DNA of 64,000 nt from Siphlonurus alternatus (lineage: Eukaryota > Arthropoda > Insecta > Ephemeroptera > Siphlonuridae): assembly GCA_949825025.1 (NCBI GenBank), contig OX463788.1, positions 22,715,369 to 22,779,368 of the forward strand, in the 5' to 3' direction. The translations under genes and the position numbers were made by a program. The notes beneath the pieces are model-generated. The model worked only from the letters and a program-made list of their open reading frames with translations, ran no database searches and was not told where the DNA came from. Shown one piece after another: positions 38,176-48,078 of the stretch; position 1 is the stretch's first letter, and every line of letters begins with the position of its first letter.

Positions 38176-40460
38176 TTCTTTATTTATTTTTCACTTTTCG
38201 CGTATGCTTTCTTTGATATATATCCCTTACAGCTTCACGTTCAAAAGTCTTAATAATTGAAGTCTTGACAGCCCAGATTTTTAAGATTTAATTTTTATTA
38301 ATTTTTTATTCATATATACATATACTGCATATATTTAGCATATAATGCAATTGTTGATTTTTAATTTGTTGCTTAAGCGTGACATGTACTTAAAAAGATG
38401 GAGTGTTTGAGGTCATTGGACGTAAGATACTTATGTTCACCCCCAAAGATGGCTAAGTGGTGTAGTAGTTACTGGTCATTGTTCCAATTTTCTGAGAAAG
38501 CCTCAAGTGCTCACTTTATAAATGCTGGTTGCGCAGCTTGCGAGTGTGCGACCACGCGGTTGCGTTACATTAAGGCCCTGCTCACGTTTACAGATCAGCT
38601 TCTGAGTGTCTCGAATCAATACAATAGGTCACTGAACTCTTTAATATTGAATAACAACACATTTTTTACTTGTATTATACAACATTTAAGACTTATAATT
38701 GTTTCGGTAAAGTTTTAATAGAACAAGAAAAAAATTGGAGGTTAATAAATGCAATGAGTGGCATGTTTTATTCAATTTTTTATTTCGAATATTATATATT
38801 ATTTCTTTCATATTATTATTTTAAAAATATATTATTTATTTTTTTATACATATTATATATTATTTGAAAATTAAAAGGATATTTAATGAAAATTTTTAAC
38901 AGACCCATTATATATTATACTTTATGATAGCCATAACCATTGCTTCAAAGCATCTAGTGCTAAATTGGAGTGAATGTATTGATTAAATTCAGTTGCTTCA
39001 CCTGCTACAGTACATCCAAAAAACCAACTTCCATATGTTGCATAATATACAAGAAACTGTTAACAAATGACTAATAAAATCATAATAACAACAGCTAGTA
39101 CAAAACCATAATTATATTAGGAGGGGTTCACAAGCGTAAATTTTAGTCCAGAAATCTTTCGCACTAAAATTTGATATTAAATTCCAGTAATAGATCATGG
39201 AGTATTAAATAATAAAAATTATATGCTTCAATCTATGCCCTTTAATCATTTGTATATTATTATTATTTTATTGAAGGGAAATTTCATAATCAAACTAGCC
39301 CAAGATGTGATAGAACACCATTAAAAAAGGCGAGCAAGGTGCTCTCGCAATTCGCATACGGTTGGGTAGGTGGGGTAGATTGTCCAGGCTAGGAAACTCG
39401 TACGCCAGCACCAACAGACACGTCTGCTCGTGTTTATTTGTCTGGCATCCAGAACACGGGCCAGGGCTGTTGCTGGCCGGTATGCTGAAAATGGCTTTAA
39501 GATGGAGCCAACTAGCCGCTCATAGGACATGTACACAAAGTCTCGGGTCAGTGGCCCTCCCACCCTTGCCACCGGCACGCGTCGTTGTTGTCCATATAGA
39601 CCAACTACTTTGATCACCCAGTCTTGACGCTTGACGTCCGTAGAACGATCATGTCTGTTACATCTTAATATGTAACATTTCAACAACGACACTTGCTTCC
39701 TGGTTATATACATTTTGCCCTGTTTAAATAATTTTCTCCCGATTTCATTTTTTTATTGCAAATGCTTCAGAAATGCAGAAGTCATAAAGAAGTAAAATGA
39801 TACAGATATCAAAACATGGTCCATAATAATAATAATATACAGTCTATGGCTGGCAGTCATTTATATAAATTTATACATTGCTACTTGATTTAAAGCTATA
39901 AATAATACCATCTCTTGATTTAACGCACATGCACACATACAAATTATACTACTAGTATACATATATCATGATGTGTAATAACACTGCATGCAGTTTTATT
40001 ATCTCTATAAATTAATATAAAGAAAGGCGTGAATAAAATTTTATAGTTTTTTAATACCATTGTGTTTCCACTGATTAGATAATTAAACTCATTAAATACT
40101 CCACGACTAATGTAAAATGAGAAGTTTATTGTTCAACTTTGTTATAAAAGATATTAACATTAACTGTAGTGTCAGAGTGCAAAAAAAGTACTTGACAAGT
40201 ATTTTGGAACCTTCTAGGGGGAAAAAGTGTAGGGGAGGAGAGGATATCACCTCCCAGACATAGTGAAGTGATCCACCTTTTTTTAATTCCATCCTAAAAA
40301 CAACCTTTGCGATTATGTCCACACGCGACTCTTTACCACCATCCCTCAGACATTTCAATATTTAAATAATATTATATTTATAAGGAACTTGAAACCGATT
40401 TTTTTAATTATAATAGTAAGCATATTACTGCTTTTTTATTTTCTCTCAACAGTCTCAACG
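38176..40460. other. Unassigned stretch with one GC-richer patch
   Basis: Mostly AT-rich with no element recognised. About 39330-39640 is GC-richer and open on both strands (130 codons minus, 83 codons plus). Neither translation shows a family motif, and no splice pattern decides between them. It could be an old transposon fragment or an exon. Confidence 0.35.
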
Positions 40461-40707
40461 TTAAGGCGGATCTTCATGGAGACAACGGCGATGCGACGCG
40501 ATTTTGGCGATTTTGACGCAATAGCTGTGAAATCCTATGCGGCGAGCGATTTGCCAGGTGCGACAGCGAATATCACGTAATTGCGATGCTCTCTTTTATC
40601 GCCAAATATCACAAATATGGCCACCAATGGATGTTACAGCGTTACAGCAAGTGCGCATTATTCACTTCGCGTCGCATGATACAAATCGCCATGTGAATCC
40701 GCCTTTA
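40461..40707. mobile_element. MITE with TTAAGGCGGAT ends
   Basis: TTAAGGCGGATCTTCATGG at the left pairs with CCATGTGAATCCGCCTTTA at the right. The interior is about 250 bp and GC-richer, with CGCGATT/AATCGC-type motifs in both orientations. It has no transposase. Single copy in the window. Confidence 0.78.
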
Positions 40708-40925
40708 GAAGGAAAAATAGAAACTGCATGTTATTTTAATGCAAAGTTTCTATCATACAAGATATATAATACATTTTTTGTTTTGTTTTGTTTTTAAGTT
40801 ACCCATCATAAATTTACCAAATGTATAAAAAGATACCATTTTTGTTAATAAACATAAAAAATTAAAAAATGTATCCTATATTTTTATCCTATTATATAAA
40901 CTAAGCTCCTATAATCATAAGCTAG

Positions 40926-42079
40926 ATTAACTATATAAACGAGATACTATCATGGTGTAATGATAATAGACTCATCCTTAAAGGCATACAGGCCTCAAAT
41001 TACAAATCAGACAGTCACCAAGTGGGTTTAGAGTATATAATCAACATTCGCATCATTTTTTTCCACGCGTGATGCATCCGTGCGAAGTCGCAGTTCAAAG
41101 TAAGAAATTTGGTCCTTGATGACGTCATGAAGTCCTTGATGACGTCACAACTCAATGCTAATCGGTGCTAGCTGTGAGTTGTGACGTCAGCAAGGACTTT
41201 CTTTACAGCGCGACTTCGCACAGACGCACCGTGCGCAGGTAAAAATAATACGAATGTTGATCATAAACTTGAGCAACACTTAATGTCTGTCTAATTTGTA
41301 ATTTGAGGCCTGTATACCTTTAAACGGAGTTTATACAGTTTCACTCATCTCGTCAAATTCCAAGTCATAGTTACTTATTGCAAATTTGTAATGAAACCAT
41401 TAAGAGAGCTGAGTCTGTTAAATTTCTTGGTCTGCATGTTAACGAGTGTTTAGATTGGAGTGTGCACGTAAACTCAGTATGCAAAAAGATTAATTCAGCA
41501 AATTTTATGTTGTATACTATCAGAAACCATGTTTCAGTGGAAACTCTTTTAACTATTTATTATGCATATATTTACTCCCATTTGGCTTATGGTATTATTC
41601 ACTGGGGAAGTAAGGCAGCTCTACTAAATAGATGCTTTGTTTTGCAGAAACGAGCTCTCCGTACTATATTAAAGCTGCCCAAGGGACAGTCCTGTGTATC
41701 TCATTTTAGAAATCTAAATATGCTCACTGTTCCGTCTATTTACATCTTAAACTGTGCTTCCTTTAAAAAATCCCACCCTAATCTTTATTTGCAGAATGAT
41801 AATGTTCATAATTACAATACCAGGAATAAATCCAATGTTGTTACAGACAAGTTGAACTCTAATTTATACAAATCTTGTGCAATGTATCAAACGGCCAAAA
41901 TATATGAATTTCTGCCAAAATGCCTAAAAGGTATAAATGATTGTAAATTGTTCCGAAAGAAGATAAAAAATGTCCTTATAAGTAAAGAGTTCTATTCAGC
42001 TTTTGAGAGCAAATTAATAAATTGCCTGAGAGTATTGTATCCTTATGATTTAAAACCTGGTTTTCATATTTTTTGTTAA
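40926..42079 (+). pseudogene. LINE reverse transcriptase C-terminal remnant (Jockey/CR1-like), split by a MITE
   Basis: The left piece (40926-40977) reads INYINEILSWCNDNRLIL and stops at the foldback element 40982-41319. The right piece (41324-42079) continues TEFIQFHSSRQIPSHSYLLQ, then SVKFLGLHVNECLDWSVHVN, then YYAYIYSHLAYGIIHWG and LQKRALRTILKLP. This is the order found at the end of APE-type LINE reverse transcriptases: the W-DN-L-L-KT-F region, KFLG, and YG-WG. The catalytic core lies further 5' and is missing; a TAG at 40923 ends the frame. The two pieces are out of frame by one and a few expected residues (usually N..K before T) are missing, so it is inactive. The right frame is open for over 240 codons, so decay is modest. 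No usual ATG start exists. Confidence 0.85.
40982..41319. mobile_element. TTAA-flanked foldback element inside a LINE
   Basis: The left arm AGGCATACAGGCCTCAAATT pairs with the right arm AATTTGAGGCCTGTATACCT; pairing continues through GCGAAGTCGC and the GTGACGTCA zone in the core. TTAA lies on each side (40978-40981, 41320-41323). The core has three TGACGTCA octamers (41120, 41140, 41182). LINE coding sequence resumes on the far side, proving an insertion with a TTAA target duplication, as in piggyBac- or Kolobok-type transposition. No transposase. Confidence 0.92.
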
Positions 42080-42642
42080 TATTGTGGTTCCCCTATTGCA
42101 AGTTTCTTATTGAAAAATCTAGTTAGAATTTTCGATAAGAACTCATTTTTTTATACTTATTTTTTTCCTTTGTTATATTTATAAAGTGTTGCGTTTTGAT
42201 GTTATGTATGTTTGTTAATATTAAGTTTTTTTGACATGAACATATGTTGTCTTGCACAATCGAATAAGTTCGAATTAAGAAAATAGAATAAAAAATAAAG
42301 AATGCAAAACTTTGAAACCTCCTTAACTGCAAGACGATCTCCCCAATCATTTATTTATATAAAAAAAATAATCTGAAAATTTAGTTTTTTAATTTTGAAT
42401 TCAAATCTGTATTTTGTAACAGGTTTTATTTTACAAGTACCGCATACGTATATCACAGTACGGTATATAATGAAACTAATTGTTAACTAAAATTAATTAC
42501 AATTACCTAACATTGAATTAAAACATTCATAGCTTCACAAAGCATTCATTATGTTAATCATCAAATTCAATGATTGTGCATGTCAAATACATTGTATGAT
42601 GATTAAAAACGCACAGTAAAAGTATAATATATACATATTGTA
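42080..42642. other. Probable LINE 3' UTR and AT-rich flank
   Basis: The LINE 3' UTR probably runs to about 42300, where GAATAAAAAATAAAG could be its tail. Beyond that no feature is visible. Confidence 0.4.
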
Positions 42643-42782
42643 ATTGGCGATTCACGAAGGAGTTATTCAAAAAGTCATTAATCAGATTTCTCACTAAACG
42701 CTTTTAGCAAAGAATTAATATATTAATTCTTTGTTTTTAGTGAGAAAGCTAGCTATAACGTCCTTCGTGAATTGCATCCATT
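42643..42782. mobile_element. MITE family E copy 3
   Basis: ATTGGCGATTCACGAAGGAG at the left pairs with GTCCTTCGTGAATTGCATCC at the right, and TTTCTCACTAAA with TTTAGTGAGAAAGCT inside. About 140 bp, with a perfect inner ATTAATAT palindrome. Confidence 0.83.
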
Positions 42783-42890
42783 AATATATAGTTACATTAT
42801 TGAATAAATCTTAGAATTGTACTTATAAATTCTAATAATTGTAATATATATTATAACATTTTAAATTTCAGATTACTCGTCTTCAATTAA

Positions 42891-43296
42891 GGGTAAGGTA
42901 ACGTGAATCAGCTGATTTTTTTAGTCCCATTTAATTAACATGTAAACCTTAGCAAATTCACAAAAATTCTGAAAAACATTTTAAAAACATATTTTAGAAC
43001 CATAGAAAAAATTTCAAGACAATTTATTCGAGCCGATTTTTTTTTTTTTTTTTTTTAATTAAGTTTTTAGTTTGGCTCTCCATGGGAAAGCCCTATGCTG
43101 AAAATTAAAAAAAATTATTTAAAAAAATCAGCTCGAATAATTGTCTTGAAATATTTATATTCTATAAGATGGCTTTTGGGTATACCTAAAATCTATCTCT
43201 CCAATTTTTTTCAGAATTTTTGTGAATTTGCTATAAGGTTTACATGTTAATGAAATGGGACTAAAAAAATTAGCTGATTGGCGTTACCTTATACCC
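42891..43296. mobile_element. TTAA-flanked foldback element, family B copy 2
   Basis: Starts GGGTAAGGTAACG, ends CGTTACCTTATACCC, with TTAA on both sides (42887-42890, 43297-43300). Inner arms match family B copy 1 (TTAGCAAATTCACAAAAATT; GGAAAGCCCTATGCTGAAAA). A poly(T) stretch has expanded in the left arm. Non-coding. Confidence 0.9.
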
Positions 43297-43300
43297 TTAA

Positions 43301-45509
43301 CACAGTGTTTCTACAAAATTATAAAATATTTAATATAAACTTTGCTTTGTTAAACTAAATTGGCATAATGTATACAGATAATTCTATTTTTTAGAGTATA
43401 ATAATAATGCCAATGTTTACACTTTTTTTTTAATAATGCAGAGGCTTTTTTTTTAATTTCCACATTTTTTTCCTGCTGAAAATTGAAAATTTATACACAA
43501 TTCGATTTTTCTGTCTTTTATGCAAGAAAGAACTATTATTCATTATTAGGTGAAATAATGCATACATAACCCGACAGCAAATGCTCGATATGTTCGAGAT
43601 GCCACATAATCTTCTTGAAAAAACATTGAACTGACCGTGCGCCGCTGACGCACCTGCCTCCTCCCTCTCCTTCACGAAAAAATGTCCCGAGACAAAAAAA
43701 AAAAAAAAAAAAGTTTTTATCGTGAGTTCTTTAGTTTGATCGATCACATAACTTGTACATAAACTATTGAAGAGAATTTATCAATTAATATGTAATATGC
43801 TACATAATAATATTTATAATATAATTAATATTGTAAACAAAACCAAGTTTTCTTTAGTTGAGGAAGAATATACTATTAAACAAAAATGAAATATATAATG
43901 TCATATAAGTTTCCATTATATTCCCACTTCTTTTTTTCAGCTGATAAAATAATCGATCAACAAATTACTCACCATTTGTTAAGTAGAAATTAGAGTAAGT
44001 TTTAAGCAAGGATGCAATATGGCAGCAAGAGCTGTGGTGCAGCTTGAGTACTTGAGCCTGCAGGCCGCTAGATAGACCACCCCCTGTGTCCACACAAAGG
44101 AACTACCTGTGAGAGCATCAAACAGTACCGGCTAGCAAGCAAACCGCATGCAGTAACAGTGGTGTTGGCGGTCGACTACACGCGGAGGACGGAGAGGAGG
44201 CCCTAATTGAAACATTCCAGCGCAGGTAACACGCACGTAAATACGAGAAGCTGACGCACTTCTTGTCTGCTAGCTCAGTTTTGGTGAACGCACTATTATC
44301 ATGTCTACATTTATATGGTTTACCTCTATAGATCAGTAACAATATCAATCAATCGACACCTAAATGAAACAAATAAATACAAGGCTGTATATATTATGTA
44401 GACTTAACTCTTCCCATCTGTTACTTTCAGAGAACATTTGACTTTTATTTTATATATAAACTATTGAAGGGAATTTATCAATTAATATGCTTTAAAATCC
44501 TTTGTATATGTGTTCTTTTATGTTAAACTTGTATTATTATATAAGTTATGTAAAGGATAATAGAAGAAACTGCATTTATATAACGTAAAAACAAAGTCTT
44601 TTCACTATAGTTATTTTTTGTTGTTGTTATACAACTTTCATTATAATATTATAATATATTGAGCAATGGTACAGTTTAAATAATATTCTTATAATTTTGC
44701 TGAGCTTAATTTTCTGTAAAGTAAAATTATAGGCACTTTATACTAGGCAATCTAAAACTTATTTTTTCAAATTTGATGTAAAAAAAAAAAAGTGGCACAA
44801 AAAATTCAATTTTTAGCTGTGGAACCAAGTTGTACCCTATACTCCCTAGTCCCTACCTGAAAATATAAAAAAAAATGTAAGAAACATACGATTGATTGGT
44901 TGGTAGTTTATTTTGACATTTTGGTCATGTATGCTCCCGTAAGAAAAACATACAACATACATGATAAAAATTTATTTAAGAGAAAATGCATTGAATTTGT
45001 TAAATAACAATTTCCTTTTAGTATGAATAAAATACAATAATGATAAAATGATAATTTTGTTTGCATATATGTAGGCAAGTCTTTAAGAATATTTAAAGAT
45101 TTATTTTATAAATAAAATACTTAAAAAATATTACATTTATTCTAAATTTGTGTAATGAATACTAATATTGTACTGTATAATATATTATTATATGTTTTAA
45201 AATTTTAAAATGTGTGAATAATATTATGTTTATTTGTTTTTTATTATATATAAATATGTGATGAAGTATTGTATTATACATTTTATTAGTGAAAGCTAAA
45301 ATAAACTATATTTAATTTCAATTCATACATATAACGCTTATATTCCAGCCTTGGTAAGATGAAATAGTAATACATATTATTTTAATTGGCATTTTAGACG
45401 GTAGGATGTATATACTACATTACAAGAGGGTGAAAAGTTATTATATTTATTGACTATTGCGTGTACAGTACATTTTACTTGTCAAGAAGTTATGTCATTA
45501 ATTAATATT
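43301..45509. other. AT-rich stretch with a short direct duplication
   Basis: No gene recognised. AAACTATTGAAGAGAATTTA at about 43760 recurs with one change at about 44457, followed in both by TCAATTAATATG. A GC-richer patch lies at about 44020-44240. Neither a coding exon nor a known element can be supported. Confidence 0.45.
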
Positions 45510-45556
45510 CTCATGAGCATAGACGTAGTATGTCATACTACGTCTATGCTCATGAG
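45510..45556. repeat. Perfect 47-bp palindrome
   Basis: Two 23-bp arms, CTCATGAGCATAGACGTAGT... and its exact complement, separated by a single T. There are no mismatches. Confidence 0.95.
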
Positions 45557-46137
45557 TTTTATTTTTAATGGAAAATTTAAATATTGGAAATTAAATTTAA
45601 AAAAATATATTCTGCTTTGTTTGCACGATGCATTGGCATAAATTTAAATATGCAGCTAAATAGGTAAAGTTATCTATTCACTCTAATTTGTCACTTAATT
45701 GGCTCGTCTATATTATAATTCCAGCAGCTACTATACGTAAATATAATATATATCATATCTATTATCTAACCACGTTTGATCGGTCATCTTGTGAAGCGCC
45801 AACATTGGGGACGAGCCGACTAACGATGCATGGCGCCGTCTAGCAAAGCAGCAACAGCAATAGCAACAACGTGGCAAATATAAATGACCTGGCTGAGGTC
45901 ATCAGGGTGAGTATGGGTGAGCGGCGAACGTCAGTAACCTCACTCTTAAGACGCGACCTCTTAGTTGAAGCACAGATGAAATATTCTATATGATTCGATC
46001 GATAAATGCAGACACAAGATTTGCAAGTCGCGAAATGAACTTAAGTCGAATATTTATTTTGAATTGTGATTATGTAAACACAATTAAAATAATTAGACAT
46101 TTTCTATAATTAATTAATATTAATAGAACATATATTT

Positions 46138-46172
<35 letters not shown>

Positions 46173-46272
46173 TTTTATTCCCATTCTTCCAGCCAAATCT
46201 ACAAAGCAGAGAAATAATAGTTGCCTCTATCTAGATTTCAACAATACCATTAATTATCAAATAATTATTCCC
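45557..46272. other. Unassigned stretch, GC-richer patch and (AT)n
   Basis: About 45775-45960 is GC-richer and ends in CATCAGG|GTGAGTATGG, which has the form of a splice donor; it might be a 5' UTR or first exon, but no protein supports this. An (AT)n array of about 30 bp lies near 46138-46168. Confidence 0.35.
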
Positions 46273-46390
46273 ACGGATCAAACGGGATTAAAGACCAATA
46301 CACATTGCATAAAGGCTAGTTTCTTGTCTCATTTCACTGATAACGACCTGCATGCAGTGGAAATGGCTTTTAATCCCGTTTGATCCGCAC
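46273..46390. mobile_element. MITE family F copy 2
   Basis: CGGATCAAACGGGATTAAAG at the left and CTTTTAATCCCGTTTGATCC at the right form the ends; as complement the inner block TTATCAGTGAAATGAGACAA matches copy 1 at 36661-36780. About 118 bp. Confidence 0.85.
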
Positions 46391-46433
46391 GCTCTCTGTA
46401 CTTTATTTTAAAGTAAAGTAATCTTGTTGGTAT

Positions 46434-46517
46434 TACTATCGGAACCAAAAAGGTGTGCCCCTGAATAGCATACAAGTTCCATAAGGAGAGGGGCACACCT
46501 TTTTGGTTTTGATAGTA
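46434..46517. mobile_element. Short hairpin element (84 bp)
   Basis: Arms of 29 bp, containing GGAACCAAAAAGGTGTGCCC and the complement GGGCACACCTTTTTGGTTTT, around a 26-nt loop. Only one mismatch is visible in the arms. It could be a small MITE or a hairpin RNA locus. Confidence 0.7.
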
Positions 46518-46837
46518 GATTATTTAGTAAATTCAGACAGCCCTACAGACACTGGTAAACAAATGAAAAAACAAATAAAGCAAAGGCAAAATATTTATAT
46601 CAAAGAATGTCCGAGAGAGAGGTAAAAAATCAGATGAGCCTTATCTCCTGTACTGTATAGATACAGTACACGTATATTATACAGTATTATGATCACGCTG
46701 AGTATAATGTACTGCTGGATCACCTTCTACTCCCGCCTTGCTCGTTCATGATTCATTCATTGACTACATAACTTAATTGCAGCGGGCGACCTGTACAGTT
46801 ACAGAAGAATAAAATTTGATTATTATAAGAGAAACAA

Positions 46838-47604
46838 TTTTAGGCCCATAATAACTAATAACTCAAGTGAAAATTAATTCAAGGGTACAAACTTATACCT
46901 TCAGGTATTGCCCTAGTTAAGCAAGAACTATTTCAGTGTGCATCAGTCGTTTCTAGTCAAGGGGGTTTCACATTTCGAGAGGAAATGTTCACATCGTAAT
47001 TTCTATTATACTCTCTGCAGGAGGGAGTGAATGTGTTAAAATCAAATGTTGTCCAAAAATTCTAAAAACTGAGATTTAGGGGTAAAAATTGTAAGAAATA
47101 TTTGAAATTCAATTATATGTATTTATAAAAAATATAACTACCCTACCAACCCCGAAGTTATCAATTTTTAATATTTTTTTTAATTGTCATTCAGATTCGT
47201 GTTTCTCATTTTCATATTTGTAAAAAACTAAAATCGCAGTAAGGGTTGTTAGCAGGATAGTTTCACCCCTATTTCTGAAATTAAGTATTTATATTATTTT
47301 ATATTAATTGGACCATGAGAAACTCAAATTAGACAATAAAAATTTATAATTTGGGGGTTATTAAGGGATGAAATAGAGGGCAGTTTTTTTTTTATAAATA
47401 CACCATTGAATTCCAAAATTTTTTTACTTTCAAATCTGAATTTTTAGAAAAAATTGATTTTACCATTTTTTTAACCCTGCAGGGGGTGAAAATAGCTGGA
47501 TGTGAATATTTTCTCTTGAAATGAGTTGTCCTTGACTGGGGCAATACCTGAAGGTAAGGTTGCATCCTAGACAATTAATTTGCACTCGAGGCCTAAAATT
47601 TTAT
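46838..47604. mobile_element. Foldback element, family H copy 1
   Basis: The outer arms begin AATTTTAGGCC and end GGCCTAAAATT. Inward, ACCTTCAGGTATTGCCC pairs with GGGGCAATACCTGAAGGT, and further blocks pair across about 770 bp. A fragment of the centre (AAAATCGCAGTA...GGTTGTTAGCAGG) recurs at 49843-49925. No coding capacity. Confidence 0.83.
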
Positions 47605-47882
47605 CTAACCAATTTTATTGATGTAATCCAATTTAATACTCGGACCGTAACTGTACTGTGCATGAGCGTCAGGAAAAAGTAGTTTGCTGACTTCATTCAT
47701 GACCACCGCAACTACTGCAAATAGTATACTTGTTTAACATGCACCATCGTAATCTTCATGATCGCGAGTCAATCTACCTCTCCAGTCAGACTAGCTCAAC
47801 AAGTGAGCTTCGTCTTAACAGCTGCATTTTTTCTTGACACCTTTCTATACCTCATATATGTAGAATAGGACAACTACAGTTC

Positions 47883-48078
47883 AATTAATTTGATATTCCC
47901 GCCGGAAGTACCCGGAAGTGAGAGGTTTCTGACCTTTCTATATGTATTTGCTTTTTGAAATTTTCTACAGGTTCATAAGAAAAGTACTAACATGTTTAGA
48001 AATTTTCAAGACTCAGACATGAACAAGACGACCAGAAGAGAACTTCCGGCTACTTCCGGCAGGAATATTACATAAATT
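47883..48078. mobile_element. MITE with GCCGGAAGTA inner repeats
   Basis: AATTAATTTGATATTCC plus GCCGGAAGTA at the left are matched by TACTTCCGGC plus GGAATATTACATAAATT at the right. It is about 196 bp, and each end carries two copies of CCGGAAGT, an ETS-type core motif. Single copy in the window. Confidence 0.75.
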
